A stretch of DNA of 33,633 nucleotides from Oscillospiraceae bacterium (lineage in GTDB: Bacteria > Bacillota > Clostridia > Oscillospirales > Ruminococcaceae), in assembly GCA_009777835.1 (NCBI GenBank), contig WRKZ01000016.1, positions 1-33,633 of the forward strand. The letters run 5' to 3'. Each line of letters starts with the position of its first letter. Within the stretch, counting starts at the first letter, position 1. The notes under the pieces were generated by a model. It did not search any database. It was not told where the DNA came from and saw only the letters and a list, made by a program, of their open reading frames with translations. The position numbers and the translations under genes were made by a program. Shown in pieces: positions 10,148 through 16,985 of this stretch.

Positions 10148-11569
10148 GTGGTATTTTCTAGTTTGGTTTTCTTGTTTTTATTTCTGCCGGTGTTTTTCCT
10201 GGCTTATTTCGTTGCGCCGAAACGGTTTCGCAATGCGCTGTTGTTCGTTGGCGGGATTCTCTTCTACTCCTGGGGAGAACCGCTTTACATCTTCATAATG
10301 CTGTTATCGACCTTCATTGATTACTTTTTGGGTCTGGTGATGAATCGTTATGACGAATCACCTAAGATTCGAAAGGCGGCACTGCTCGGCTCGGTCATGT
10401 TGAATCTGTCGTTGTTGGGGCTGTTCAAATACGGTGGGTTCGTTGCCGAGAACATTAACCTGTTATTCGGGCGGGAACTGTTTAACGTAAATTTGCCCCT
10501 CCCTATAGGAATCAGCTTTTATACCTTCCAGACATTGTCTTACACGATTGATTTGTATCGACGGAACATCAAAGTCCAGAAGAACCCGATTAGTTTTGCG
10601 GCATTCGTGACGATGTTTCCGCAGGTTGTCGCAGGGCCGATTGTTCGTTACGAAGATGTCGCCCGTGAATTGGACGAGCGTAAAGTCAATCTCGATATGG
10701 TCTATGAGGGGATTTGTCGATTCGTGTTCGGGCTTGGAAAGAAGGTGCTTCTCGCTAACAATATCGGACTGCTGTGGGCAACTGTTAAGGAAATCGCGGT
10801 TGCAGGGGGGTATTCTTCCATGTCGGTTGCAACGGTATGGCTGGGGGCATTGGCGTTCACGTTTCAGATTTACTTTGATTTTTCGGGTTATTCTGATATG
10901 GCAATCGGGTTAGGGAAAGTCATGGGGTTTAACTTCCCCGAAAATTTCAACTACCCGTATTCGTCTAACAGTATATCTGAGTTTTGGCGAAGATGGCACA
11001 TGACACTCGGCAACTGGTTCAAGAGTTACGTTTTCTTCCCGCTTGGGGGAAGCCACTGCAAACTTCCGCGCACGATTTTGAACCTGTCGGTGGTGTGGCT
11101 TCTCACGGGAATCTGGCATGGTGCGAACTGGACGTTCATACTCTGGGGTGTGTTCATGGGGGTTGCGGTCATTCTCGAAAAGCTGTTTCTCGGGCGGATT
11201 CTTCAAAAGCTTCCTGCTTTTCTGCCGAATATCTACGTCATGCTTTTGGTGGTAATGATGTGGATGTTGTTCGATTTGCCGTCGGTTTCGCACGCTGTGA
11301 GTTATATCGGTGCGATGTTCGGGGGTGGCGGGAACGGATTGTTCTTGGACCAACAGGCGGCATATTTCATCGTGAATTATGGTGTGATGTTTATTATCTG
11401 CATTTTCGGATGCTCTGAACTTCCTAAAGATGTCGTAAACTCAATTAGCCGAAGGCTGCCGGTCGTGGTGAATTACGGGGCTGTTCCGGTTGTTTTGGGG
11501 ATATTTCTGATATGTATCGCTTATTTGGTTAATGCGGGTTATAATCCGTTTTTGTATTTTAATTTTTAG
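10148..11569 (+). CDS. MBOAT-family O-acyltransferase (AlgI/DltB/PatA type)
   Basis: This polytopic membrane protein of 473 residues belongs to the family that moves acyl groups, usually acetyl, to extracellular polysaccharides. Signatures are the N-terminal MVFSSLVFLFLFLPVFF, QVVAGPIVRYED, the conserved FWRRWHMTLGNWFKSYVFFP, and GIWHGANWTFILWG containing the invariant His324. The start is GTG, with AAAGG nine bases upstream. Its normal partner is a DHHW/AlgJ-like protein. One is present at 12738 but separated from this gene by an A/T-rich insert. The substrate is unknown; a cell-wall or capsule glycan is likely. Confidence 0.93.
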   Translation: MVFSSLVFLFLFLPVFFLAYFVAPKRFRNALLFVGGILFYSWGEPLYIFIMLLSTFIDYFLGLVMNRYDESPKIRKAALLGSVMLNLSLLGLFKYGGFVAENINLLFGRELFNVNLPLPIGISFYTFQTLSYTIDLYRRNIKVQKNPISFAAFVTMFPQVVAGPIVRYEDVARELDERKVNLDMVYEGICRFVFGLGKKVLLANNIGLLWATVKEIAVAGGYSSMSVATVWLGALAFTFQIYFDFSGYSDMAIGLGKVMGFNFPENFNYPYSSNSISEFWRRWHMTLGNWFKSYVFFPLGGSHCKLPRTILNLSVVWLLTGIWHGANWTFILWGVFMGVAVILEKLFLGRILQKLPAFLPNIYVMLLVVMMWMLFDLPSVSHAVSYIGAMFGGGGNGLFLDQQAAYFIVNYGVMFIICIFGCSELPKDVVNSISRRLPVVVNYGAVPVVLGIFLICIAYLVNAGYNPFLYFNF

Positions 11570-11576
11570 GTTTTTC

Positions 11577-11605
11577 TTGACAAAAACGGAAAAAAATGAT
11601 AAAAT
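11577..11605 (+). promoter_or_regulatory. Sigma-A promoter of the zeta-kinase insert
   Basis: A perfect -35 box TTGACA (11577-11582), a 17-base spacer and a -10 box TAAAAT (11600-11605) are present. Transcription should begin near 11612. The ATG at 11596 lies inside this promoter, so it cannot be the start of the protein if this promoter is used. Confidence 0.8.
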
Positions 11606-11611
11606 ATGTTT

Positions 11612-11659
11612 ATGAAGGCAAACGACACGATGCGCGTACGGAAAGGGAAACGAAAATGA
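11612..11659 (+). CDS. 15-codon basic leader peptide coupled to the zeta-kinase gene
   Basis: ATG 11612 to TGA 11657-11659 encodes MKANDTMRVRKGKRK. Its stop overlaps the ATG of the kinase gene as ATGA. The ATG lies at about the predicted transcription start, so translation would be leaderless. A second in-frame ATG at 11630 is an alternative start. Expression is not shown, and a short open frame can arise by chance. Confidence 0.35.
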   Translation: MKANDTMRVRKGKRK

Positions 11660-12552
11660 TTGGGTATCTGAGGAATTTAAAAAGTAATATTGATATAGAG
11701 CAGTTTGCGGAGAACGTTCTCGATTTAAGCGAAAATGAAGTGGAATCGGCTGTCAGAGATATAGCGGATGAAGAAGTTTGGGTTGAAGAACGCTGTAATT
11801 ATCCGACATCAAATGCTAAAGAATTTCGTGACAGAGCATACAGAGATGATAATAAAAGAAAGAAGTTAAGAGAACTCGTTGTTAAAGAGTTATTTGAATT
11901 TGAGCGGCTGGAAGATGAAGACGAAACGCGTTTAGGAAAAGGTGGGGCTAAGCCTATCGGAAGTCAACCTAAAGATAATAAGATATGTTGCCTTATAATC
12001 GGATTGCCGGCATCCGGGAAATCCGGTATTGCGAATGTGATTGCCGATAAAACAGGCTCTTACCTTATCGATTCTGACCTTGCAAAAAGGAAATTGCCTG
12101 AATTTTTAAAGGAAAAGGCAGGGGCTTCTTTGGTTCACGATGAGTCTACCGAAATAACAGATAAATTGTTGGATAGATGTATGAAATTGGGATATAATAT
12201 CGTTTATCCTAAAATCGGGAATGATTTTGATTCGATAAAGAATTTGTGTGAAACTTTTAAAAGCAAGGGGTATGAGATTAATCTCACATTAGTGGGGTTA
12301 GACCGAAAATTAGCCACCCAAAGGGCATATAACAGATTCCGTGAGACGGGGAGATATATCCCTTTATCTCTGATATATGATGGGTATGCAAATGACCCGA
12401 CATTGACGTATTTTAAGATGAGACAGCAGGAATCGCATTTGTTAAGCGGTTATGCCCATCTTGACAGCAATGTTGAAAAAGGGGAGCGTCCGAATGTTGT
12501 CGAGAAAGAGGGTTCTTTTATCGGCAAAACGAAAATTAAAGGAGGAATATAG
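11656..12552 (+). CDS. Zeta-toxin-like P-loop kinase with an extra N-terminal helical domain
   Basis: Zeta toxins phosphorylate UDP-N-acetylglucosamine and block wall synthesis. The Walker A motif GLPASGKS spans residues 116-123. After it come YLIDSDLAKRKLPEFL, then NIVYPKIG, and EINLTLVGLDRKLATQRAY with FRETGRYIP, the zeta-family pattern of a late arginine-rich segment and tGRyvP. About 110 residues before the kinase are charged and mostly helical; I do not recognise them. The start at 11656 follows GGAAAGGG and lies downstream of the promoter, giving 298 residues. By my count 12 of 19 Arg codons are AGA/AGG, whereas neighbours use mainly CGN, which supports horizontal acquisition. No epsilon or PezA antitoxin gene is visible. 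It could also be a non-toxic kinase. Confidence 0.75.
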   Translation: MIGYLRNLKSNIDIEQFAENVLDLSENEVESAVRDIADEEVWVEERCNYPTSNAKEFRDRAYRDDNKRKKLRELVVKELFEFERLEDEDETRLGKGGAKPIGSQPKDNKICCLIIGLPASGKSGIANVIADKTGSYLIDSDLAKRKLPEFLKEKAGASLVHDESTEITDKLLDRCMKLGYNIVYPKIGNDFDSIKNLCETFKSKGYEINLTLVGLDRKLATQRAYNRFRETGRYIPLSLIYDGYANDPTLTYFKMRQQESHLLSGYAHLDSNVEKGERPNVVEKEGSFIGKTKIKGGI

Positions 12553-12554
12553 AA

Positions 12555-12731
12555 ATGAAAGAGTTTAAAATAATTGAAGGAAAGGCTAATAGGTTGTCCC
12601 CTACCGGAAAAACCCCAAGTTGTCGGTCGTGTCCTCAAAAACCGATGTGTAAGAGTTATATTGCATTAGCCGGAAGAGAAGCCATGGAAATTGAGAGAAC
12701 AATCAAATTTCTCAATAAATCGGATTCTTAA
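12555..12731 (+). CDS. 58-residue Cys-containing protein, unknown function
   Basis: The frame runs from ATG 12555 to TAA 12729-12731. A very strong AAAGGAGG precedes the ATG, and the gene starts two bases after the kinase stop. The middle reads PSCRSCPQKPMCKSY, a CxxCx5C arrangement that could bind zinc or an iron-sulfur cluster. The C-terminal half looks helical (ALAGREAMEIERTIKFLNK). It shares the A/T-rich composition of the kinase and is almost certainly co-transcribed with it. It could be an antitoxin or accessory protein, but I recognise no family. Confidence 0.75.
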   Translation: MKEFKIIEGKANRLSPTGKTPSCRSCPQKPMCKSYIALAGREAMEIERTIKFLNKSDS

Positions 12732-12737
12732 ATTCTC

Positions 12738-13970
12738 ATGAACAATCTTCACAAGAAACTGCTAATCGGGTTATTTGCCGGGCTTGTACTTGCGTTGTCC
12801 GCGGCGACTTTTATTCTCATGCCCAAAGAAGCGTCACCCTTCTCCGAAAACGAGAATACCTACTTCCTGCCGTTTATTAAACCCGATTTCAAGGGTTATC
12901 CTGCGGCGGTATTCAGTCATGCGAACATTTTGAGTAATCGCCCGCCGAAATCCAACAACATCATAGACAGACGATTCATGAACAGGTTCGAGTTGTGGTT
13001 TTCGGACAGGTTCGCTTTTAGGGAAGACTGGATTATTTTCAAGAATGAGCTTGAGGTATTGCAAGGAAAAACCGAAATCAACGGGATTTTCAATGTTGGC
13101 GGGAGACTGATTATGGCGAACAGGGGCGAACCCGACTCCGTTACGGATTCGGTGCTGTTTTCGGTAGATGACTTCGCTTTCGAGATGAAAGAGGCTTTCG
13201 ACATTGACAGTTACATTATGCTCGTCCCAACTGCGCAGGAGATTTATAAGGACTCGCTTCCGCCGAACTCCCGCCCGGGTAATCAAGCCGCGCTTATCAA
13301 GTATTGCTACGATAATCTGCCGAGCCTTACCCATATTGATGTAGCGACTTATCTGGCGGAAAACGCATCGCGTTATATCTATTACCGAACCGACCATCAC
13401 TGGACTGCCGACGGGGCATACCGGGGGTATTACACCGTTGCACTTAAACTGGGATTCACTCCTTACAGTGTGGGGAGGTTTGCTGTGGAACACGCTTCTA
13501 CCGATTTTAGGGGGACTTTGTTCTCGCGTACGCTGAACTTTAAAATAATCCCCGACACGATTTCGCTTTATACGCTGTCCGCTTCTTCGTCTTTTTCGCC
13601 GCCGGAAATAAAGCTGACGGTCAACGACGGGGCGACAATCAGTGAGTATGATTCGCTTTATCTGCGTGAGTTTCTCGAAGTCAAGGATAAGTATGCCGTG
13701 TTCATGGGGCAGAATTCCCCTATTATGCACATCGAAACCGATATTGAAAACGGCAAATCGTTGATTGTGTTTAAGGATTCGTTTGCACATTCCGTGCTGC
13801 CTTTCTTGGCGAATCATTACAGCAAAATCACGGTTTTCGATATGAGGTATCTGAATGAGGATATTCGGGAATACGTTGACTTAAACGAATACGAACAGGT
13901 TTTGTTCTTGTTTGAGGTGACGAACTTTGCTTGGGATAAGACTTTGATGAAGCTGGATTCGGTCAGATGA
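12738..13970 (+). CDS. DHHW-family (AlgX/AlgJ-like) O-acetylation protein
   Basis: This 410-residue protein has an N-terminal membrane anchor or signal segment (LLIGLFAGLVLALSAATFI) and an extracytoplasmic SGNH-hydrolase-like domain. The family motif Asp219-His220-His221-Trp222 lies in YYRTDHHWTADGAYRGYY. The later block FKDSFAHSVLPFLANHY, followed by ITVFDMRY, provides the Ser-containing motif. Such proteins complete acetyl transfer to polysaccharide started by an MBOAT partner, here the gene at 10148. No clear ribosome binding site precedes the ATG at 12738. That fits a gene whose original upstream sequence was displaced by the kinase insert (inference). Confidence 0.88.
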   Translation: MNNLHKKLLIGLFAGLVLALSAATFILMPKEASPFSENENTYFLPFIKPDFKGYPAAVFSHANILSNRPPKSNNIIDRRFMNRFELWFSDRFAFREDWIIFKNELEVLQGKTEINGIFNVGGRLIMANRGEPDSVTDSVLFSVDDFAFEMKEAFDIDSYIMLVPTAQEIYKDSLPPNSRPGNQAALIKYCYDNLPSLTHIDVATYLAENASRYIYYRTDHHWTADGAYRGYYTVALKLGFTPYSVGRFAVEHASTDFRGTLFSRTLNFKIIPDTISLYTLSASSSFSPPEIKLTVNDGATISEYDSLYLREFLEVKDKYAVFMGQNSPIMHIETDIENGKSLIVFKDSFAHSVLPFLANHYSKITVFDMRYLNEDIREYVDLNEYEQVLFLFEVTNFAWDKTLMKLDSVR

Positions 13971-13991
13971 CTTTTTGCTTTAGAGAAGCCC

Positions 13992-14020
13992 TTGATTTTT
14001 CACCGAATATGTGGTATACT
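13992..14020 (+). promoter_or_regulatory. Extended -10 promoter of soj
   Basis: The -35 box TTGATT (13992-13997), a 17-base spacer and -10 box TATACT (14015-14020) are preceded directly by TGG, an extended -10 element. The soj start at TTG 14055 lies 35 bases downstream. Confidence 0.7.
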
Positions 14021-14054
14021 TCTGAAAAAGCAGGAAATTGCGGGGTATTTTATT

Positions 14055-14828
14055 TTGGGAAAAGTTATCACAGTCGCGAATCAAAAAGGGGGGGTCGCCA
14101 AGACTACCACGGCGATTAATCTTTCGGCGGCGTTGGGTCATATGGGAAAGCGGGTTCTCCTGGTTGATTCCGACCCTCAGGGAAATTCTACTACCGGGTA
14201 CGGAATCCGTGCGGCGGATAAAAAACAGCTTTCGCTGACCACGTATGACGTTATCATGGGACAAGCACGCCCGGCTGAAGCGATTGTTCAGACAAAGTTC
14301 GAGAATGTGAGCCTTATGCCGGCAACCGGGGAGTTGGCTGAAGCTGAAATCCGGTTGCTGAAGTTTGAGCAGAAGACGTTGCAGCTCCGTAAAGCGCTCT
14401 TACAAATCAAAGATGAGTATGACATAATCATTATCGATACGTTGCCGTCACTGGGAGTCCTTGCGTTAAACACGCTCGCCGCCTGTGATTCGCTCATTAT
14501 ACCTATGCAGTGCGAACCCTACAGTCTCGAAGGAGTCGCCGAGCTTTTCGCCACGATTAAACGGGTGAAGAAAAGCGCGAACAAGTCCCTGCAGATTCTG
14601 GGAATCGTTTTCACTATGACCGATAAGCGGCTGATGGTCAATCGTGAGGTTATGAAGAAGATTCGTAAAGAATTTCCCGAAGACGTGATTTTCAAAACCG
14701 AAATCCCGCGCGGGGTTAGAATCGCCGAGGCACCCAGTCACGGTGAACCGATTATATATTACGACCCGAAATCCAAAGGGGCGGATGCTTATCTTAAGTT
14801 GGCAAAAGAAGTCGTTGCCAGATTGTGA
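14055..14828 (+). CDS. soj: ParA/Soj-family ATPase, without ParB neighbour
   Basis: This deviant Walker A ATPase of 257 residues acts in chromosome segregation or regulation of replication initiation. It opens KVITVANQKGGVAKTTTAI, followed by RVLLVDSDPQGNST (Walker A' type), and has IIIDTLPSLGVL as Walker B. EIPRGVRIAEAPSHGEPI and the C-terminal PKSKGADAYLKLAKEV are typical of the Soj subgroup. The start is TTG, with GCGGGG nine bases upstream. The frame extends further upstream only through the promoter. No spo0J/parB gene is next to it, so it is an orphan here. It is probably monocistronic between its own promoter and that of rpmB. Confidence 0.93.
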   Translation: MGKVITVANQKGGVAKTTTAINLSAALGHMGKRVLLVDSDPQGNSTTGYGIRAADKKQLSLTTYDVIMGQARPAEAIVQTKFENVSLMPATGELAEAEIRLLKFEQKTLQLRKALLQIKDEYDIIIIDTLPSLGVLALNTLAACDSLIIPMQCEPYSLEGVAELFATIKRVKKSANKSLQILGIVFTMTDKRLMVNREVMKKIRKEFPEDVIFKTEIPRGVRIAEAPSHGEPIIYYDPKSKGADAYLKLAKEVVARL

Positions 14829-14884
14829 GATTATGGGATTTTTAAATACTTACGAAAAGTTTTCAAAAAAATTAGCGAAAACAC

Positions 14885-14913
14885 TTGACAAAACGTCGGA
14901 AGTCTGTTAAACT
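14885..14913 (+). promoter_or_regulatory. Promoter of rpmB-rpmE
   Basis: A perfect TTGACA (14885-14890), a 17-base spacer and TAAACT (14908-14913) lie 55 bases before the L28 start. This matches strong ribosomal-protein expression. Confidence 0.78.
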
Positions 14914-14968
14914 GTTTTGGTGTGCTTGAAAAGTTTGCAAAATGAAATAGTCAGAGGAGGTGTAAATC

Positions 14969-15220
14969 ATGGCAAAATGTGAAGTCTGCGGCAAAGGAGT
15001 CGCTTTCGGGATTAAGTTATCTCACTCTCACAGGAGAACGAACAGAATGTTCAAGCCGAACGTGCAGAAGGTCAAGGCGATTGTTAACGGTACGCCTTGC
15101 AGAGTCAATGCTTGCACAAGATGCTTGCGTTCCGGAAAAGTTCAAAGAAACATTTCCGCTGTTAAAGCTCCGATTGCAGTTGAAGCGGCAATTGATGCTG
15201 CGGCAACTCTTGACGTATAG
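14969..15220 (+). CDS. rpmB: Large-subunit ribosomal protein L28 (bL28), zinc-ribbon form with a C-terminal extension
   Basis: A protein of the 50S subunit. The N-terminal [14 protein letters not shown] and the later [13 protein letters not shown] give two CxxC pairs, the zinc-binding form. [20 protein letters not shown] is the family core. L28 usually ends soon after SGKVQR, at about 62 residues. This one has about 20 further Ala-rich residues and totals 83. The ribosome site AGAGGAGGTG is excellent. rpmE follows 43 bases downstream. Confidence 0.96.
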   Translation: MAKCEVCGKGVAFGIKLSHSHRRTNRMFKPNVQKVKAIVNGTPCRVNACTRCLRSGKVQRNISAVKAPIAVEAAIDAAATLDV

Positions 15221-15263
15221 AAGAAGCAAGGAAATCATTCTAAAAATAAGGAGAGTTATACAA

Positions 15264-15467
15264 ATGAAGGCTGATATTCATCCTAAATACGAATCGGCTG
15301 TAATCAAGTGCGCTTGCGGTGAGGTTATTGAAACCCGCTCGACCAAGCCCGAGATTAAAGTTGAAATCTGTTCTAAATGTCACCCGTTTTTTACCGGGAA
15401 ACAGAAACTGGTTGATTCCGGCGGACGGGTCACGAAGTTCAACAAGAAGTTTGGGCTTTCGGGGTAA
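15264..15467 (+). CDS. rpmE: Large-subunit ribosomal protein L31 (bL31), zinc-containing form
   Basis: This 67-residue 50S protein is preceded by AAGGAGAG. It starts [10 protein letters not shown], and the zinc ligands are in KCACGE and [15 protein letters not shown], the C+ form that stores zinc and may be replaced by a C- paralogue under zinc limitation (family knowledge). The end, [12 protein letters not shown], is canonical. The start at 15264 is clear; the longer frame reading through the rpmB region is an artefact. A hairpin after the gene may terminate the pair. Confidence 0.97.
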   Translation: MKADIHPKYESAVIKCACGEVIETRSTKPEIKVEICSKCHPFFTGKQKLVDSGGRVTKFNKKFGLSG

Positions 15468-15544
15468 GCAAAGCAAAAGAAGAGCGAACGGGTCGGCGGT
15501 TCTGTCGGATGGCAGAGCGTGGTTATATATTTCGCAAATTTCCT

Positions 15545-15568
15545 AGGCACGATTTTAATCGTGCCTTT
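15545..15568 (+). terminator. Probable intrinsic terminator after rpmE
   Basis: A 10-bp perfect stem AGGCACGATT / AATCGTGCCT with a two-base centre is followed by only two or three T residues. It sits 78 bases after the rpmE stop and 35 before dgt. The short T run makes it weaker than a textbook terminator. Confidence 0.6.
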
Positions 15569-15603
15569 AAGCCTATGGTGTAAAGTGGTTTCTGGGGGTT
15601 GTT

Positions 15604-16638
15604 ATGAGTGTTCGTGAGGCAAACAGCGGTGAAATCCGTAAGAGGACTGTCGAGAATGAGAAAATTCTGCTCTGCGAATACGCTTGCAAAAGCAATGAAC
15701 ACAGCGTTCGCGATTTTCCTGAGCCGCAGTGCGATATTCGCACGGATTTTCAGCGGGACAGAGACAGAATCATACATTGTGAGGCTTTTCGCAGACTGAA
15801 GCATAAGACGCAGGTGTTCTTTCTGCCGAAGTCCGACCATTATCGGACACGGTTGACTCATACGCTGGAGGTTGCCCAGATTGCGCGGACGATTTCAAGA
15901 GCGTTGCGCTTGAACGAGGACTTGACGGAGGCTATAGCGTTGGGTCACGATTTGGGTCATACCCCTTTCGGTCACGACGGAGAGCGTGCGTTGAGTGAAA
16001 TAGCTGAAATCAAAGCTATGGGCGGGTTTGAGCATAGCGAACAGAGCGTTCGCGTGGTGGAGGTCATTGAACGTGAAGGGCGCGGGCTGAACCTCACGCG
16101 GGAGGTGCGGGACGGGATTCTTAATCATTCGAGCAATTCGAAAGCCAATACTTGTGAGGGTGACGTTGTTCGTTTGGCGGACAAAATCGCGTATATAAAT
16201 CACGATATAGAAGATGCTGTTTCGTCGGGGGTTTTGAACGACGACGAACTCCCCGCGAATGCGGTTCATGTATTGGGGGGGGATAAAAGCAGTCGGATTT
16301 CCACGCTGATTAACTCGATTGTGGGGAATTTCATCGATGGAAACGTGGGTTATGACGAGGAAGTCGGTCGGGCGCATGACGAGTTGAGAGGGTTTATGTT
16401 TGAACGGGTGTATCGAAGTCCTCTTGTGAATTCGGAGAAAGAGAAGGCAATCCATGTTGTTCAGTTTCTGTACGGCTATTACAGGAAGAACAGTGCGGAA
16501 ATGCCGGAATTTTATCGGGGTCTGGTTGAGCGTTACGGCGTGGAGCGTGCGGTCTGCGACTACATTTCGGGAATGACCGACAGCTTTGCGGTTGATACGT
16601 TTACGGAATTGTTTGTTCCGCGTTCATGGAAACGCTGA
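15604..16638 (+). CDS. dgt: Deoxyguanosinetriphosphate triphosphohydrolase-like HD protein
   Basis: A dNTP triphosphohydrolase of the HD superfamily that releases triphosphate from dNTPs and controls nucleotide pools. Motifs are DRDRIIHCEAFRRLKHKTQVF, split here as DRDRIIHCEAFRR and KHKTQVF, then RTRLTHTLEVAQIAR, the HD pair His115-Asp116 in ALGHDLGHTPFGHDGE, and ADKIAYINHDIEDA. The length of 344 residues is normal for the short bacterial branch. It stands before dnaG and rpoD, as in many Clostridia, with a zinc-ribbon gene between. Confidence 0.93.
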   Translation: MSVREANSGEIRKRTVENEKILLCEYACKSNEHSVRDFPEPQCDIRTDFQRDRDRIIHCEAFRRLKHKTQVFFLPKSDHYRTRLTHTLEVAQIARTISRALRLNEDLTEAIALGHDLGHTPFGHDGERALSEIAEIKAMGGFEHSEQSVRVVEVIEREGRGLNLTREVRDGILNHSSNSKANTCEGDVVRLADKIAYINHDIEDAVSSGVLNDDELPANAVHVLGGDKSSRISTLINSIVGNFIDGNVGYDEEVGRAHDELRGFMFERVYRSPLVNSEKEKAIHVVQFLYGYYRKNSAEMPEFYRGLVERYGVERAVCDYISGMTDSFAVDTFTELFVPRSWKR

Positions 16639-16665
16639 AACGCTAATAGAAAAAGGGGCTTACTT

Positions 16666-16962
16666 ATGAAAGATTTACTTAACAAGCTGAATCAAGCGAA
16701 TCGTCTTATGAATACCGCCAACAACACGGCGAATAACGTTAAGCGAACGAAAAACTCAGTGGAACGTCTGGGTTCGGATTCAAAGAGGTCGAAGCAACAA
16801 AAATCTGCCGAAAAGCAAAACGAGTGGAAGTGTTCTTGCGGCAAGAAGAATGTTTCTAAATTCTGCGAGAATTGCGGCAAGTCGAAACCGGTTTGTTCTA
16901 ACTGCGGGGCAGCTGATACCGGGGCTAAATTCTGTTCAGAATGTGGAACGGCACGAAGCTAG
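16666..16962 (+). CDS. Small double zinc-ribbon protein
   Basis: This 98-residue protein has a polar, Asn/Lys/Arg-rich N-terminal half (NTANNTANNVKRTKNSVE) that is probably a helix or disordered. The C-terminal half holds two zinc ribbons: CSCGKKN with CENCGKSK, and CSNCGAADTGAKF with CSECG. That is eight cysteines in four knuckles. An AAGGGG site precedes the ATG. It lies inside the dgt-dnaG-rpoD block, so co-transcription is likely. The function is unknown; nucleic-acid or protein binding would fit. Confidence 0.8.
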   Translation: MKDLLNKLNQANRLMNTANNTANNVKRTKNSVERLGSDSKRSKQQKSAEKQNEWKCSCGKKNVSKFCENCGKSKPVCSNCGAADTGAKFCSECGTARS

Positions 16963-16985
16963 TTATTATTAAGGAATGGTGAACG

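Noticed and set aside
12834-13817. 327-codon frame on the - strand opposite the DHHW gene
   Set aside because: Long but opposite a clearly conserved gene, with no motif, no membrane segment and no ribosome site. The GC pattern of the + strand gene explains it.
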